From the NCBI RefSeq assembly GCF_000381125.1, contig NZ_KB905936.1, positions 46,803 to 110,802 of the forward strand: DNA of 64,000 nucleotides. Direction: 5' to 3'. A program made the translations under genes and the position numbers. The DNA comes from Caldimonas manganoxidans ATCC BAA-369 (GTDB lineage Bacteria; Pseudomonadota; Gammaproteobacteria; Burkholderiales; Burkholderiaceae_C). The notes beneath the pieces are model-generated. The model did not search any database and had not been told where the DNA came from. It saw nothing but the letters and a program-made list of their open reading frames with translations. This document shows, piece after piece, positions 1-10,089 of the stretch; positions within the stretch are counted from its first letter, which is position 1; every line of letters begins with the position of its first letter.

Positions 1-333
1 AAAGGGAATCACCGCCCAAGCCGCCAAGGCGGGCATGATGGTCATCACCGGCGCCAGGTAATACAAACCCTTGTTGGCCGCCGTGGGTGTGATGATCTCC
101 TTGAAGATCAGCTTGACCGCATCGGCAATGGGCTGCAACAAGCCAGCGGGTCCGACCCGGTTGGGTCCAGGGCGCACCTGGGTCCAGCCGATGGCCTTGC
201 GCTCCCACAAGGTGAGGTAGGCCACGCAAATCATCAGTGGCACCACCAAGGCCACGATCTTGATCAGGGTCCAGACCACGGGCCACGCACCACCGAGCTG
301 GGCCTGGCCGTATTGAGAGAGGGTCTCAAGCAT
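1..333 (-). CDS. nuoH: NADH-quinone oxidoreductase subunit H (partial, 3' end beyond window)
   Basis: This is the first 111 codons of the membrane subunit of complex I that lies at the junction with the peripheral arm and helps form the quinone chamber. The ATG at 333 opens a hydrophobic segment followed by the conserved stretch [20 protein letters not shown] and then KLIFKE, all hallmarks of NuoH. It is the eighth gene of the nuo operon and starts 15 bp after the nuoG stop. The remaining two thirds of the protein lie to the left of the window, so nothing can be said about its C-terminus. Confidence 0.95.
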   Translation of the reverse strand, partial: MLETLSQYGQAQLGGAWPVVWTLIKIVALVVPLMICVAYLTLWERKAIGWTQVRPGPNRVGPAGLLQPIADAVKLIFKEIITPTAANKGLYYLAPVMTIMPALAAWAVIPF

Positions 334-348
334 TTGCAGCGTCCTCGA

Positions 349-2667
349 TCACGCCTTGCTCAGTTCAACGGCCGCAAACATCGGCCCCAGTTCGGCGGTG
401 TGGGCATGCCCCGCAGCCACGCGCACGACATTGGCCGCCAAGCTCGCATCACAACGCACCGGCAAGGTGGCCACACCACCACCGACTTGCACACGCACGC
501 GATCGCCGTCCTGCAACCCCAAACGCTCCCAGGTGGCAAGTCCGACGCTCACCACCGGGCCTTGCGCATCGCGCGTGCGCTGCAGCGCGGGCGCGCGTCG
601 CACCAGCATGTCGCTGCTGTAAATGGGTACGTCGGCGATGCGCTCCAGGCCGGCCGAGCCCGCCGTCGGACGCACCGTCACCTGCACCTCGTTGTTCAGC
701 CGCGCAGACAGCGTCGTCACGTCACCCAAAGCCAGGGCCCGCACTTCTTCGGCGGTCTCGAAGGCAAAACCAGGCAGCTCGAGCATCGTGCCCAGCACCC
801 GCAGCACCTTCCACGCCGGGCGAGTCTCGCCCAAGGGCTTGACCACACCATAGAAACTTTGCGCACGACCTTCAGTGTTGACGAAGGTGCCGGCCGTCTC
901 GGTAAAGGGGGCGATGGGCAACATCACGTCCGCATGCGCCGATGCGGCCGACTTGAACGGGGTGAGCGCCACGACCATGTCGGCGGCTTGCAAAGCCCGC
1001 GTCGCACGCAACGGATCGGCCACATCGAGCGAGGGCTCGACGTGCAGCAGCACGTAAGCCTTGAGCGGCTGCGCGAACATGCCTGCCACATCCAGCCCGC
1101 CCGGCCCAGGCAGGGCCCCTACGAGCTGCGCACCCACGCTATTGGCCGCCTCGCCCAACACGCCGCAGGTCGCACCCGTGTGGGCAGCGATCCAGTGGGC
1201 CAGCGCGAGCAACTCCGAGGCCTGCGGATGCTGCACCGCGGCGTTACCCAATAGCACGGCCTTGCGTTGTCCTGAGAGCAGGGAGCGGCCAATCGCGACG
1301 GCCTCCTCATCGACTGCGACTTGCACCGGGGCTTCCACGCCCCGCTCGGCCGCGATCGCTGCAGCCACCGACGCCAGGGCCTGCACCCAGGCCGAAGGCG
1401 CTGCCGTCAGGCTGGAGGCCATGGGCATCAGCCAGTCATCGCGCAGCGCATGCAGGCTGTGGATGCGCGCCCCACGCCGCGCCGCCTGACGCAAGCGCTG
1501 CGCCAACAGGGGATGATCTTTGCGCAGGAACGACCCGACGATCAGCGCGGCCTCCAACTGTGACAGCGAGGCGATGGAGCACCCCAACCAACGCGCTTGG
1601 CCGGCAGGCGGCGCCGTGAAGTCGGCATGCCGCAATCGATGGTCGACGTTCTGGCTGCCCAGGCCTCGCATCAACTGCCCCAGCAGGTACAGCTCCTCGG
1701 CGGTGGCATGGGGACTGCCCAAGGCGCCGATGGCTTGCGCACCATGCTGCTGGCGGATCTGCTTGAGACCGTTGGCCACATACTCGAGTGCGGTCTGCCA
1801 ATCGACCTCGCGCCATTGGCCGCCTTGCTTGATCATCGGAACTGTCAGGCGGTCTTCGACGTTCAAAGCCTCGTAGGAGAAGCGGTCACGGTCGGCGATC
1901 CAGCATTCGTTGACCTCCTCGTTTTCGAGGGGCACGACACGCATGACCTTGTTGTTCTTGACCTGCACGATCAGGTTCGCCCCGGTGGAGTCGTGCGGAC
2001 TGACGCTCTTACGGCGCGACAGCTCCCAGGTGCGCGCCTTGTAACGGAAGGGCTTGCTCGTCAGCGCTCCGACCGGGCAGATGTCGATCATGTTGCCCGA
2101 CAACTCGGAATCGACCGTCTGTCCCACGAAAGTGGTGATCTCGGAATGCTCGCCGCGATGCAGCATGCCCAGCTCCATGACGCCGGCGATCTCTTGACCG
2201 AAGCGCACGCAGCGGGTGCAGTGAATGCAGCGGCTCATTTCCTCCATCGAGATCAGCGGGCCGACCTCCTTGTGGAAGACCACACGCTTTTCCTCCTGGT
2301 AGCGGGAGGACGAGCCGCCGTAGCCCACGGCCAGGTCTTGAAGCTGGCATTCGCCGCCCTGATCGCAAATCGGGCAGTCCAGCGGATGGTTGATGAGCAA
2401 GAACTCCATCACCGCCTGCTGGGCCTTGATCGCCTTGTCGCTCTTGGTACGCACGACCATGCCCTGCGTCACCGGCGTGGCACAGGCGGGCATGGGCTTG
2501 GGCGCCTTCTCGACATCGACCAGGCACATGCGGCAGTTGGCCGCGATCGACAACTTCTTGTGGTAGCAGAAGTGCGGGATGTAGGTACCGGCCTTCTCGG
2601 CCGCATGCATCACCATGCTGCCTTCGGGCACCTCGACCTTGCGGCCGTCCAGTTCGATTTCAACCAT
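349..2667 (-). CDS. nuoG: NADH-quinone oxidoreductase subunit G
   Basis: This is the large iron-sulfur subunit of the complex I peripheral arm, which carries electrons from NuoF towards the quinone. The N-terminal ferredoxin-type domain has cysteines in FCYH, NCRMC and PACATP for a [2Fe-2S] centre. It is followed by the H-x3-C-x2-C-x5-C motif (HPLDCPICDQGGEC) and a CIHCTRC...CPVGAL [4Fe-4S] pair. The C-terminal two thirds is the molybdopterin-oxidoreductase-like domain, which has no cofactor role in this family. The ATG at 2667 is preferred over an upstream TTG at 2676 because GAGG lies at a suitable distance before it. The length of 772 residues is normal for betaproteobacteria. Confidence 0.96.
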   Translation of the reverse strand: MVEIELDGRKVEVPEGSMVMHAAEKAGTYIPHFCYHKKLSIAANCRMCLVDVEKAPKPMPACATPVTQGMVVRTKSDKAIKAQQAVMEFLLINHPLDCPICDQGGECQLQDLAVGYGGSSSRYQEEKRVVFHKEVGPLISMEEMSRCIHCTRCVRFGQEIAGVMELGMLHRGEHSEITTFVGQTVDSELSGNMIDICPVGALTSKPFRYKARTWELSRRKSVSPHDSTGANLIVQVKNNKVMRVVPLENEEVNECWIADRDRFSYEALNVEDRLTVPMIKQGGQWREVDWQTALEYVANGLKQIRQQHGAQAIGALGSPHATAEELYLLGQLMRGLGSQNVDHRLRHADFTAPPAGQARWLGCSIASLSQLEAALIVGSFLRKDHPLLAQRLRQAARRGARIHSLHALRDDWLMPMASSLTAAPSAWVQALASVAAAIAAERGVEAPVQVAVDEEAVAIGRSLLSGQRKAVLLGNAAVQHPQASELLALAHWIAAHTGATCGVLGEAANSVGAQLVGALPGPGGLDVAGMFAQPLKAYVLLHVEPSLDVADPLRATRALQAADMVVALTPFKSAASAHADVMLPIAPFTETAGTFVNTEGRAQSFYGVVKPLGETRPAWKVLRVLGTMLELPGFAFETAEEVRALALGDVTTLSARLNNEVQVTVRPTAGSAGLERIADVPIYSSDMLVRRAPALQRTRDAQGPVVSVGLATWERLGLQDGDRVRVQVGGGVATLPVRCDASLAANVVRVAAGHAHTAELGPMFAAVELSKA

Positions 2668-2679
2668 ATGCTGCAAGCC

Positions 2680-4026
2680 TCAAACGTAGGCCGGAACCTG
2701 GCAGGTCTTGTGTTCGATGTGGTGGGCGAACTCGTCACGGAAATGCTTGATCATGGCCCGCACGGGCATCGCCGCCGCATCGCCCAAGGCGCAAATGGTG
2801 CGGCCCTGGATGTTGTCGGCCACCGAGTTCAGCAATTCGAGGTCTTCGGGGCGGCCCTTGCCATGCTCGATGCGGTGGACCATGCGCCACAACCAACCCG
2901 TGCCCTCGCGGCACGGCGTGCACTGTCCGCAGGACTCGTGCATGTAGAAGTACGACAGTCGCAGCAGCGACTTGACCATGCAGCGCGTCTCGTCCATCAC
3001 GATGACCGCCCCCGATCCCAGCATCGAGCCGGCCTTGGCGATGGAGTCATAGTCCATCGTGCACTCCATCATGATGGATGCAGGCAGCACCGGCGCCGAG
3101 GAGCCGCCCGGAATCACGGCCTTGAGCCGGCGCCCCTGACGCACCCCGCCGGCCAGTTCCAACAAGGTGGCAAACGGCGTGCCCATCGGGATCTCGTAGT
3201 TGCCCGGACGCTCGACATCCCCCACCACCGAGAAGATCTTGGTGCCACCATTGTTGGGCTTGCCCACCTGAAGGTAGGCATCGCCCCCGTGGCGAATGAT
3301 CCAGGGCACCGCCGCGAAGGTCTCGGTGTTGTTGATCGTGGTGGGCTTGCCGTACAAACCGTAGCTCGCCGGGAATGGCGGCTTGAACCGCGGCTGACCC
3401 TTCTTGCCTTCCAGGGATTCCAGCAACGCGGTCTCTTCCCCGCAGATGTAGGCCCCAAACCCATGGTGGGCATGCAGCTGGAACGAGAAACCGCTGCCCA
3501 AGATGTTGTCGCCCAGATAGCCGGCCGCACGCGCTTCTTCGATCGCTTCCTCGAAACGCTCGTAGACCTCGAAAATCTCGCCGTGGATGTAGTTGTAGCC
3601 GACGCTGATGCCCATCGCATAGGCGGCAATGGCCATGCCTTCGATCACGATGTGCGGGTTGTAGCGCAGGATGTCACGATCCTTGCAGGTGCCCGGCTCG
3701 CCTTCGTCGGAGTTGCACACGAGGTACTTTTGCCCAGGGAACTGGCGGGGCATGAAGCTCCACTTGAGCCCCGTGGGGAAGCCTGCGCCGCCACGGCCGC
3801 GCAAGGCCGAGGCCTTCACTTCGGCAATCACCTGGTCCGGCGTCATGCCTGCCCCACCGTCCACGCCCAGCACCTTGCGCAGCGCTTGGTAGCCGCCACG
3901 AGCCTCGTAATCCTTCAGGCGCCAGTTGCGGCCGTCCAATCCGGCATAGATCTGCGGCTGGATGTGGCGACCGTGGAAACAGGTCTCAAGGCCGGTGGCC
4001 TGGAACTTGGACAGGTCGAGGGCCAT
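2680..4026 (-). CDS. nuoF: NADH-quinone oxidoreductase subunit F
   Basis: This is the NADH- and FMN-binding subunit of complex I, where hydride enters the chain. The glycine-rich [13 protein letters not shown] motif forms the nucleotide/FMN site, and [12 protein letters not shown] plus a later cysteine ([12 protein letters not shown]) ligate the N3 [4Fe-4S] cluster. The start at MALDLSKF gives 448 residues, the usual length. This ATG overlaps the nuoE stop by one base (TGATG), which suggests translational coupling. A longer reading from 4104 is an artefact of open frame inside nuoE. Confidence 0.97.
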   Translation of the reverse strand: MALDLSKFQATGLETCFHGRHIQPQIYAGLDGRNWRLKDYEARGGYQALRKVLGVDGGAGMTPDQVIAEVKASALRGRGGAGFPTGLKWSFMPRQFPGQKYLVCNSDEGEPGTCKDRDILRYNPHIVIEGMAIAAYAMGISVGYNYIHGEIFEVYERFEEAIEEARAAGYLGDNILGSGFSFQLHAHHGFGAYICGEETALLESLEGKKGQPRFKPPFPASYGLYGKPTTINNTETFAAVPWIIRHGGDAYLQVGKPNNGGTKIFSVVGDVERPGNYEIPMGTPFATLLELAGGVRQGRRLKAVIPGGSSAPVLPASIMMECTMDYDSIAKAGSMLGSGAVIVMDETRCMVKSLLRLSYFYMHESCGQCTPCREGTGWLWRMVHRIEHGKGRPEDLELLNSVADNIQGRTICALGDAAAMPVRAMIKHFRDEFAHHIEHKTCQVPAYV

Positions 4027-4556
4027 CACTTCACCCCTTGCTTGGCGGCCGACTCCAGCTCGGCCAGCAGCGCATCGAGTCGCTCGTTGCTCATGAAACT
4101 GCACATCTGGCGATCATTGACCAGCATCACCGGCGCATCGGCGCACGCTCCGAGGCACTCGCATTCCTGCAGGGTGATCCGCCCATCGGGCGTGGTGCCT
4201 CCGATCTCGATGCCCAGACGTTGGGCCAAATACTCGGCAGCGGCCAGCCCGCCGCGCAACTGACACGGCAGGTTGGTGCAGACGTTGAGCTTGAACTTGC
4301 CCACCGGCTGCTGGTTGTACATGTTGTAGAAGGTGGTGACCTCACGCACCGCCACCGGGGGCATGCCGAGGTACTGGGCCACGCCCAACTCAGCCTCGGC
4401 CGACACCCAACCTTGCTCCTGCTGCACGATGGCCAGACACGCCATCACGGCCGACTGCTTCTGATCGGGCGGGTACTTCGCCACCTCGCGGGCAAAACGC
4501 TCCAGCGTGGCCGGCGCGAACTGCATCGGCTGGACCTGCTTGGCTTGGGCGCTCAT
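4026..4556 (-). CDS. nuoE: NADH-quinone oxidoreductase subunit E
   Basis: This is the 24-kDa-type subunit of the NADH dehydrogenase module, carrying the off-path [2Fe-2S] cluster N1a. Four ligand cysteines are visible in the thioredoxin-like half as CTNLPC and CECLGAC. The N-terminal half is the helical domain ([17 protein letters not shown]). The length is 176 residues. Its start overlaps the nuoD stop by four bases (ATGA) and its stop overlaps the nuoF start by one base, so the three reading frames are tightly coupled. Confidence 0.96.
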   Translation of the reverse strand: MSAQAKQVQPMQFAPATLERFAREVAKYPPDQKQSAVMACLAIVQQEQGWVSAEAELGVAQYLGMPPVAVREVTTFYNMYNQQPVGKFKLNVCTNLPCQLRGGLAAAEYLAQRLGIEIGGTTPDGRITLQECECLGACADAPVMLVNDRQMCSFMSNERLDALLAELESAAKQGVK

Positions 4557-5806
4557 CGGTCAATCTCTCCGAACACGATGTCCATGGTGCCGATCACGGC
4601 CACGGCATCGGCAATCATGTGCCCCCTGGACATTTCATCCATCGCGGCCAGGTGGGCAAATCCCGGGGCACGGATCTTCAGGCGATAGGGCTTGTTGGCA
4701 CCATCGCTGATGATGTAGATGCCGAACTCACCCTTGGGATGCTCGACGGCGGCATAGGCTTCGCCCTCGGGCACATGGAATCCCTCGGTGAAGAGCTTGA
4801 AGTGATGGATCAGCTCTTCCATGCTGGACTTCATCTGCACACGCGACGGCGGTGCCACCTTGTGGTTGTCGGTGATGACCGGCCCCGGGTTTTTGCGCAG
4901 CCACTCCACGCATTGCTGGATGATGCGATTGGACTGCCGCATCTCCTCCACGCGCACCAGGTAGCGGTCGTAGCAGTCACCATTGGTGCCCACCGGCACG
5001 TCGAACTCCATGCGGTCGTACACGTCATAGGGCTGCATCTTGCGCAGATCCCAAGCGACGCCCGAGCCGCGCAGCATCGGACCGGTGAAGCCGAGGTTGA
5101 GCGCACGCTCCGGGCTGACCACGCCGATGCCCACCGTGCGCTGCTTCCAAATCCGGTTGTCCGTCAGCAGCGTCTCGTATTCGTCCACATGCTTCGGGAA
5201 GCGGCGGGTGAAGTCCTCGATGAAGTCCAGCAGCGAGCCTTGCCGGTTCTCGTTGAGCTTGGCCACCGCCTTGGCGCTGCGAATCTTGGAAGGTTTGTAC
5301 TGCGGCATGCGGTCGGGCAGGTCGCGGTAGACCCCGCCAGGGCGGAAATAGGCCGCGTGCATGCGCGCCCCCGAGACCGCCTCGTACATGTCGAAAAGAT
5401 CTTCCCGCTCACGGAAGCAGTAGATGAGCATGTTCATCGCACCGCAGTCCAGCCCATGAGCGCCCAGCCACAACAAGTGGTTCAGCAGCCGGGTGATCTC
5501 GGCAAACATGACGCGGATGTATTGCGCACGCTCGGGCACCTGGATGCCCAACAGCTTCTCGATGGCCAGACAGTAAGCATGCTCATTGCACATCATGGAC
5601 ACGTAATCGAGACGGTCCATGTAGGGCAAGGACTGGATGTAGGTCTTGCTCTCGGCCAGTTTCTCGGTGGCTCGATGCAGCAGCCCAATATGGGGATCGG
5701 CGCGCTGAATGACCTCTCCGTCGAGTTCCAGCACCAGGCGCAACACGCCGTGGGCGGCAGGGTGCTGTGGGCCAAAGTTGAGCGTGTAGTTCTTGATGTC
5801 AGCCAT
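4553..5806 (-). CDS. nuoD: NADH-quinone oxidoreductase subunit D
   Basis: This is the 49-kDa-type subunit that lines the quinone-binding site of complex I and descends from [NiFe] hydrogenase large subunits. The N-terminal [13 protein letters not shown] loop contains the conserved quinone-contacting histidine, and the [15 protein letters not shown] segment follows. The C-terminus ends in DIVFGEIDR, typical of full-length NuoD. At 417 residues it is a stand-alone NuoD, not an enterobacterial-style NuoCD fusion. It begins 13 bp after the nuoC stop. Confidence 0.97.
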   Translation of the reverse strand: MADIKNYTLNFGPQHPAAHGVLRLVLELDGEVIQRADPHIGLLHRATEKLAESKTYIQSLPYMDRLDYVSMMCNEHAYCLAIEKLLGIQVPERAQYIRVMFAEITRLLNHLLWLGAHGLDCGAMNMLIYCFREREDLFDMYEAVSGARMHAAYFRPGGVYRDLPDRMPQYKPSKIRSAKAVAKLNENRQGSLLDFIEDFTRRFPKHVDEYETLLTDNRIWKQRTVGIGVVSPERALNLGFTGPMLRGSGVAWDLRKMQPYDVYDRMEFDVPVGTNGDCYDRYLVRVEEMRQSNRIIQQCVEWLRKNPGPVITDNHKVAPPSRVQMKSSMEELIHHFKLFTEGFHVPEGEAYAAVEHPKGEFGIYIISDGANKPYRLKIRAPGFAHLAAMDEMSRGHMIADAVAVIGTMDIVFGEIDR

Positions 5807-5819
5807 GGTTGCCTCGGGC

Positions 5820-6416
5820 TCAGTGCAAGCCGCCGTAGCGCTCTTCGCGGATCACGCGCGGCGTGATTTCGCGCGGCTCGATCGTCACCGGCTGGTAGAT
5901 GACGCGCCGCTGCTCGGGGTCGTAGCGCATCTCGACATGGCCCGTGGTGGGGAAATCTTTCCGGAACGGATGCCCGATGAAGCCGTAATCGGTCAGGATG
6001 CGGCGCAAGTCCAGATGCCCTTCGAAGACGATGCCAAACAAATCGAAGGCCTCGCGCTCGTACCAGTTGGCCGAATTCCAGATTTCGTTGACCGAAGCCA
6101 CCATGGGCAAGTCGTCATCGGGGCAGAAGGTGCGCACACGCAAGCGCCAGTTGTGCGTGATCGACAACAGGTGGCACACCACCGCGAAGCGCGGCCCGTC
6201 ATGACGGCCGTCGCCATAGGTGCTGTAGTCCACGCCACACAAGTCGATGAGCTGCTCGAAGCGCAAAGCCTCGTCGTCGCGCAGGATGCGGCATACACCG
6301 AGGTAGTCGGCGGCAGCCACCTCGACAGTGAGCTCGCCGCGCTCACGCCGCAGCGAACGGATCTGACCGCCCAGACGGGCCTCGAGCGCGCTTTGCAAAG
6401 TGTCGAGTCGGGTCAT
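5820..6416 (-). CDS. nuoC: NADH-quinone oxidoreductase subunit C
   Basis: This is the 30-kDa-type subunit of the complex I connecting module, which packs against NuoD. The conserved signature [20 protein letters not shown] and the following GHPFRKDFP are present near the C-terminal side. The start at [15 protein letters not shown] gives 198 residues, matching free-standing NuoC proteins. The open frame continues upstream to 6599, but that extension is read from within nuoB and is not used. It is 10 bp downstream of nuoB. Confidence 0.96.
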   Translation of the reverse strand: MTRLDTLQSALEARLGGQIRSLRRERGELTVEVAAADYLGVCRILRDDEALRFEQLIDLCGVDYSTYGDGRHDGPRFAVVCHLLSITHNWRLRVRTFCPDDDLPMVASVNEIWNSANWYEREAFDLFGIVFEGHLDLRRILTDYGFIGHPFRKDFPTTGHVEMRYDPEQRRVIYQPVTIEPREITPRVIREERYGGLH

Positions 6417-6426
6417 GGGCGTCTCT

Positions 6427-6903
6427 TCAACGGGCAATGGTGTTTTCGCGGCGGATCTTGGACTGCAGCTGCAAGATGCCATAGAGCAAGGCCTCGGCCG
6501 TGGGCGGACAGCCCGGCACATAGACATCGACCGGCACGATGCGGTCGCAACCGCGCACGACCGAGTAGCTGTAGTGGTAATAACCACCCCCGTTGGCACA
6601 CGAACCCATGCTGATCACCCAGCGCGGCTCGGCCATCTGGTCATAGACCTTGCGCAGCGCCGGCGCCATCTTGTTGCACAAGGTACCCGCTACGATCATC
6701 AGGTCGGACTGGCGCGGGCTGGGGCGAAACAACATGCCGAATCGGTCGATGTCATAGCGCGACGCACCGGCGTGCATCATCTCCACCGCACAACAAGCCA
6801 ACCCAAAGGTCATGGGCCACAACGAGCCGGTCTTGGACCAGTTGACCAGCTTGTCCACCGTCGTGGTGATGAAACCTTCCTTGAGAACGCCTTCGATACT
6901 CAT
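6427..6903 (-). CDS. nuoB: NADH-quinone oxidoreductase subunit B
   Basis: This is the PSST-type subunit that holds cluster N2, the last iron-sulfur centre before the quinone. Ligand cysteines are visible as the tandem pair in LACCAVEMM, then GSCANGGG and [10 protein letters not shown]. The length of 158 residues is standard. It starts 15 bp after nuoA and belongs to the eight genes of the nuo operon visible here. Confidence 0.97.
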   Translation of the reverse strand: MSIEGVLKEGFITTTVDKLVNWSKTGSLWPMTFGLACCAVEMMHAGASRYDIDRFGMLFRPSPRQSDLMIVAGTLCNKMAPALRKVYDQMAEPRWVISMGSCANGGGYYHYSYSVVRGCDRIVPVDVYVPGCPPTAEALLYGILQLQSKIRRENTIAR

Positions 6904-6918
6904 GACTGCACTCCTTGG

Positions 6919-7278
6919 TCATTCCCAATCCAGGGCGCCCTTCTTCCACTCGTACACAAAGCCCACCACGAGAATGGACAGGAAAACCATCATGGCCCAG
7001 AAGCCCGCCGGCCCGATCTCGTGCAAGGCCACGGCCCAGGGGAAGAGGAAGGCGATTTCGAGGTCGAAGAGAATGAACAGAATGGCCACGAGGTAGTAGC
7101 GCACATCGAACTTCATGCGCGCGTCTTCGAAAGCCTCGAAGCCACACTCGTACGGGGAATTCTTCTCGGGATCGGGCCTTCGCGGCCCGAGGAGCAACCC
7201 AAGCAGCTGCGGCGCCACGCCCACCGCGACGCCGACCAGAATGAACAAAAGGACGGGGAGATACTGGTCGAGGATCAT
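6919..7278 (-). CDS. nuoA: NADH-quinone oxidoreductase subunit A
   Basis: This is a small membrane subunit of complex I with three hydrophobic helices, and it contains the conserved [22 protein letters not shown] loop near the quinone site. The start at [11 protein letters not shown] gives 119 residues, the usual betaproteobacterial size. It is the first gene of the nuo operon. The 212 bp between its start and tRNA-Leu presumably hold the operon promoter, but no clear -35/-10 pair stands out there. Confidence 0.96.
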   Translation of the reverse strand: MILDQYLPVLLFILVGVAVGVAPQLLGLLLGPRRPDPEKNSPYECGFEAFEDARMKFDVRYYLVAILFILFDLEIAFLFPWAVALHEIGPAGFWAMMVFLSILVVGFVYEWKKGALDWE

Positions 7279-7490
7279 AGGCGTTGCGTCGCTTGGCTCA
7301 TCGTTTCGTGGGTCCTGGCTGCGCCATGTCTGCGTCGTCCGGCCTTGCCGCAAGCGGCAAAAATAAGGCGCGCTGTCCTCAGCGGTCAACCGCTGCTTCA
7401 GCACGCCCGATTTCCCTGCACCCGCCTCAATGGACCGGCCTCAGGGTCGGCGAAGCACCGGATGAGGACTCCGCCGAAGATGCATTTCAA

Positions 7491-7575
7491 TGGTGCCGAC
7501 GGCGAGACTCGAACTCGCACAGCTTTCGCCACTACCCCCTCAAGATAGCGTGTCTACCAATTCCACCACGTCGGC
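7491..7575 (-). tRNA. tRNA-Leu (GAG anticodon)
   Basis: Read on the minus strand, this 85-nt sequence folds as a class II tRNA. It has a 7-bp acceptor stem GCCGACG/CGTCGGC, an anticodon stem CTATC/GGTAG around a TTGAGGG loop with GAG at positions 35-37, a long variable arm, a GTTCGAG T-loop and an encoded ACCA 3' end. The long variable arm and the anticodon identify it as tRNA-Leu. It sits between secG and nuoA, a placement often seen in Burkholderiales. Confidence 0.97.
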
Positions 7576-7844
7576 CCGGAACACTTTCGCAGGCCAAGCC
7601 TGCGACATGCACCAATCGTTGGGTTGGGTCCCGTAAGCGGCCGCAAAATCTGAGGGGCGCCGCTTACTGCACAGACATAAATTCTAACCCGAAATGCAGG
7701 GTTTTCTCCAAGCGTCCTGAGCGATTTTTAAGACCGCTTTCCGGGTTTGCCGCCACGTCATCGGCGCATCGACCCCAACCCGCGGCGCTCTGGCTGCAGG
7801 CCCACTGGCAGGCTCCCCTCCCGGAGGTCCCCCCTGCTTCGGCC

Positions 7845-8243
7845 TCACTGCCCCGAGGCTGGAATCTGCGCGGCTCCAGCCGCCGAAGCCGGCTGCCCAG
7901 CCGCAGGGGCCGACGCGGCCTCGGGCGCCGCCGGAATTTGTGCGGCCGCCGGGTTGGCGGGCTGGTCGAGCACACTGGCACCGGGTGCAGCCGCCCCCCG
8001 GATCTCGGGCGTGGAGAGATAGGCCAAGGCCAGCGTGCAGGCAAAGAAGACCGTGGCACACACCGCGGTGGTCCGCGACAAGAAGTTGGCGCTGCCGCTG
8101 GCTCCGAACAAGCTGCCCGAGGCTCCGCTGCCGAATGAGGCCCCCATGTCAGCCCCCTTGCCGTGTTGGATCAGCACCAACCCGATCATGGCCAGCGCAG
8201 CCAGCAACTGCACCACGAGGATCAGGGTCATCATGAACTGCAT
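7845..8243 (-). CDS. secG: preprotein translocase subunit SecG
   Basis: This is an accessory membrane subunit of the SecYEG protein-export channel. The N-terminal helix (LILVVQLLAALAMIGLVLIQ) leads into the family hallmark HGKGADMGASFGSG, followed by a second helix (AVCATVFFACTLALAYL). The last 50 residues are an Ala/Pro/Gln-rich tail, common in betaproteobacterial SecG and probably unstructured. GGAG precedes the ATG at 8243. It lies 33 bp downstream of tpiA in the same direction. Confidence 0.95.
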   Translation of the reverse strand: MQFMMTLILVVQLLAALAMIGLVLIQHGKGADMGASFGSGASGSLFGASGSANFLSRTTAVCATVFFACTLALAYLSTPEIRGAAAPGASVLDQPANPAAAQIPAAPEAASAPAAGQPASAAGAAQIPASGQ

Positions 8244-8276
8244 CAGTGTTCTCCGGTGATTCAGGAGCCGCTCGCC

Positions 8277-9017
8277 TCATTGGGCCGCGCGGCAGATGGC
8301 GATGAAGTCGGCGGCCTTCAGCGAGGCGCCACCGATGAGCCCGCCGTCGATGTCGGGCTGCTGGAACAAGGCAGCGGCATTGTCGGGTTTGACGCTGCCC
8401 CCGTAGAGAATGCGCATGCTCTGGGCATGCGGCGTGGCCGCCGCGAGCTGCGCACGCAACACGGCGTGCACGGCCTGCGCCTGCTCAGGGGTGGCGGTCT
8501 GGCCGGTACCGATGGCCCACACGGGCTCGTAAGCCACCACGATTTGCGGTGTGCAAGAACCCAAGGCGTGAATCACGGCCGACAGCTGACGCTTGACGAC
8601 CGACTCGGTCTGCCCGGCCTGGCGCTCGGCCAAAGTCTCGCCCACGCACACCACCGGGATCAGGCCCTTGGCAAGGGCCATCTTCGCCTTGTCGGCCACG
8701 AGTGCGTCGGTCTCGCCATGCAGGCTGCGACGCTCGGAATGGCCGACGATCACGTAGCGGCAGCCCAGGTCGGCGAGCATGGCCGCGGACACTTCGCCGG
8801 TGTAGGCGCCCTGCTCGTGGGCCGAGCAATCCTGCGCACCCAAGGCGATGCGGCTGCCCTGCAAGGCCAGCACACAAGCCGCCAGATAGGGATATGGGGG
8901 GCACACCGCCGTATCGCATCCGAAAGGCTCGGCCGCACGCAAGCCGGCCAGCAGCTCGGCGTTGGAGGCCAGGCTGCCGTGCATCTTCCAGTTGCCGATG
9001 ACGAGTTTGCGTCGCAT
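8277..9017 (-). CDS. tpiA: triose-phosphate isomerase
   Basis: This enzyme interconverts dihydroxyacetone phosphate and glyceraldehyde 3-phosphate in glycolysis and gluconeogenesis. The substrate-binding NWKMHG near the start, the catalytic histidine in VIVGHSERR and the catalytic glutamate in [12 protein letters not shown] are all present, as is the phosphate-binding GGSVKPDN loop. At 246 residues it is a complete TIM barrel. The gene order tpiA-secG-tRNA-Leu-nuo agrees with the usual betaproteobacterial arrangement. Confidence 0.97.
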   Translation of the reverse strand: MRRKLVIGNWKMHGSLASNAELLAGLRAAEPFGCDTAVCPPYPYLAACVLALQGSRIALGAQDCSAHEQGAYTGEVSAAMLADLGCRYVIVGHSERRSLHGETDALVADKAKMALAKGLIPVVCVGETLAERQAGQTESVVKRQLSAVIHALGSCTPQIVVAYEPVWAIGTGQTATPEQAQAVHAVLRAQLAAATPHAQSMRILYGGSVKPDNAAALFQQPDIDGGLIGGASLKAADFIAICRAAQ

Positions 9018-9050
9018 GGACGAAGCACTCCGCGCAAAAAGCTGCGAATT

Positions 9051-10061
9051 TTAAGGGGACGCGGGGTCCGCAGGGCGCCACTGCAGAATCAGCTTGCCAA
9101 TGTGCTGATTGGACTCCATCAGTGCGTGCGCCTGGGCCGCCTCCTGCGGCTCGAAGCATCGAAAGACGACCGGCACGATGCGTCGCGAGGCGAGCAAAGG
9201 CCACACCTGCTGGCGCAGTTCACGCGCGATCTGGGCTTTGAAGGCCACAGAGCGAGGACGCAGTGTCGAGCCCGTCACCGTCAGGCGCCGACGCATCAAC
9301 GCCCCCAGGTCGAGCTCGGCCTTGGACCCCCGCTGCAAGGCAATGATGACCAGGCGGCCGTCGTCGGCCAGGCAGCTGATTTCGCGCGGCAGGTAGTCAC
9401 CGGCCACCATGTCGAGGATGACATCGGCGCCACGCCCGCCGGTCAGCTCACGGGTACGCTCGGCGAAGTCCTCGCGACGGTAGTTGATCGCGTGGTCGGC
9501 CCCGAGCCGGCAGCAAGCCTCGCATTTCTCGTCGGAGCCTGCCGTGGCGATGACGGTCGCACCGAAGGCCTTGGCCAGCTGGATGGCCGTCACGCCGATG
9601 CCACTGCTGCCCCCCTGCACGAGCAGCGTCTCGCCTGCCTGGAGGCGGCCGCGCTGAAAGACGTTGGACCACACGGTGAAGAAGGTCTCGGGCAGGCCTG
9701 CGGCCTCGACATCGGACCACCCCGGCGGCACCGGCAAGCATTGAGCCACTGGCGCCACGCACAGCTGCGCATAGCCGCCGCCCTGAACCAAGGCGCAGAC
9801 CCGATCGCCCAGCCGAAAGCCGGCTTCGGCCAACGCCTGTGCATCTCCGGCCACGATCTGGCCAGCCACCTCGAGCCCCGGGATGTCCGAAGCCCCCGGC
9901 GGCACGGGATAGAGGCCCTTGCGCTGCAAGACATCGGGCCGGTTGACCCCCGAGGCGCTGACACGAATCAGCACCTCACCAGGCCCCGGCACTGGATCGG
10001 GGCGCTCGGTCAGGCGCAACACCTCGGGTGCGCCGTATTCAACGATCTCGACCGCTTTCAT
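9051..10061 (-). CDS. PIG3-type NAD(P)H:quinone oxidoreductase (zinc-free MDR family)
   Basis: This is a 336-residue medium-chain dehydrogenase/reductase of the quinone oxidoreductase type, which reduces quinones or related electrophiles with NADPH. It has the GroES-like N-terminal half (GPGEVLIRVSASGVNRPD) and a Rossmann half with the dinucleotide loop VQGGSSGIGVTAIQLAKA. The zinc ligands of alcohol dehydrogenases are absent, as expected. The start MKAVEIVEYG at 10061 is chosen over an upstream extension that lies inside pnp. It is 28 bp downstream of pnp, and the physiological substrate is unknown. Confidence 0.88.
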   Translation of the reverse strand: MKAVEIVEYGAPEVLRLTERPDPVPGPGEVLIRVSASGVNRPDVLQRKGLYPVPPGASDIPGLEVAGQIVAGDAQALAEAGFRLGDRVCALVQGGGYAQLCVAPVAQCLPVPPGWSDVEAAGLPETFFTVWSNVFQRGRLQAGETLLVQGGSSGIGVTAIQLAKAFGATVIATAGSDEKCEACCRLGADHAINYRREDFAERTRELTGGRGADVILDMVAGDYLPREISCLADDGRLVIIALQRGSKAELDLGALMRRRLTVTGSTLRPRSVAFKAQIARELRQQVWPLLASRRIVPVVFRCFEPQEAAQAHALMESNQHIGKLILQWRPADPASP

Positions 10062-10089
10062 GAGGTCTCGTCCCGTGGCCTGCTCTGGC

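Noticed and set aside
1597..4263. Long plus-strand open frame (888 codons) over nuoG and nuoF
   Set aside because: It is antisense to two clearly conserved complex I genes, has His/Arg/Gln-rich composition and no family signature, and results from GC-rich codon bias.
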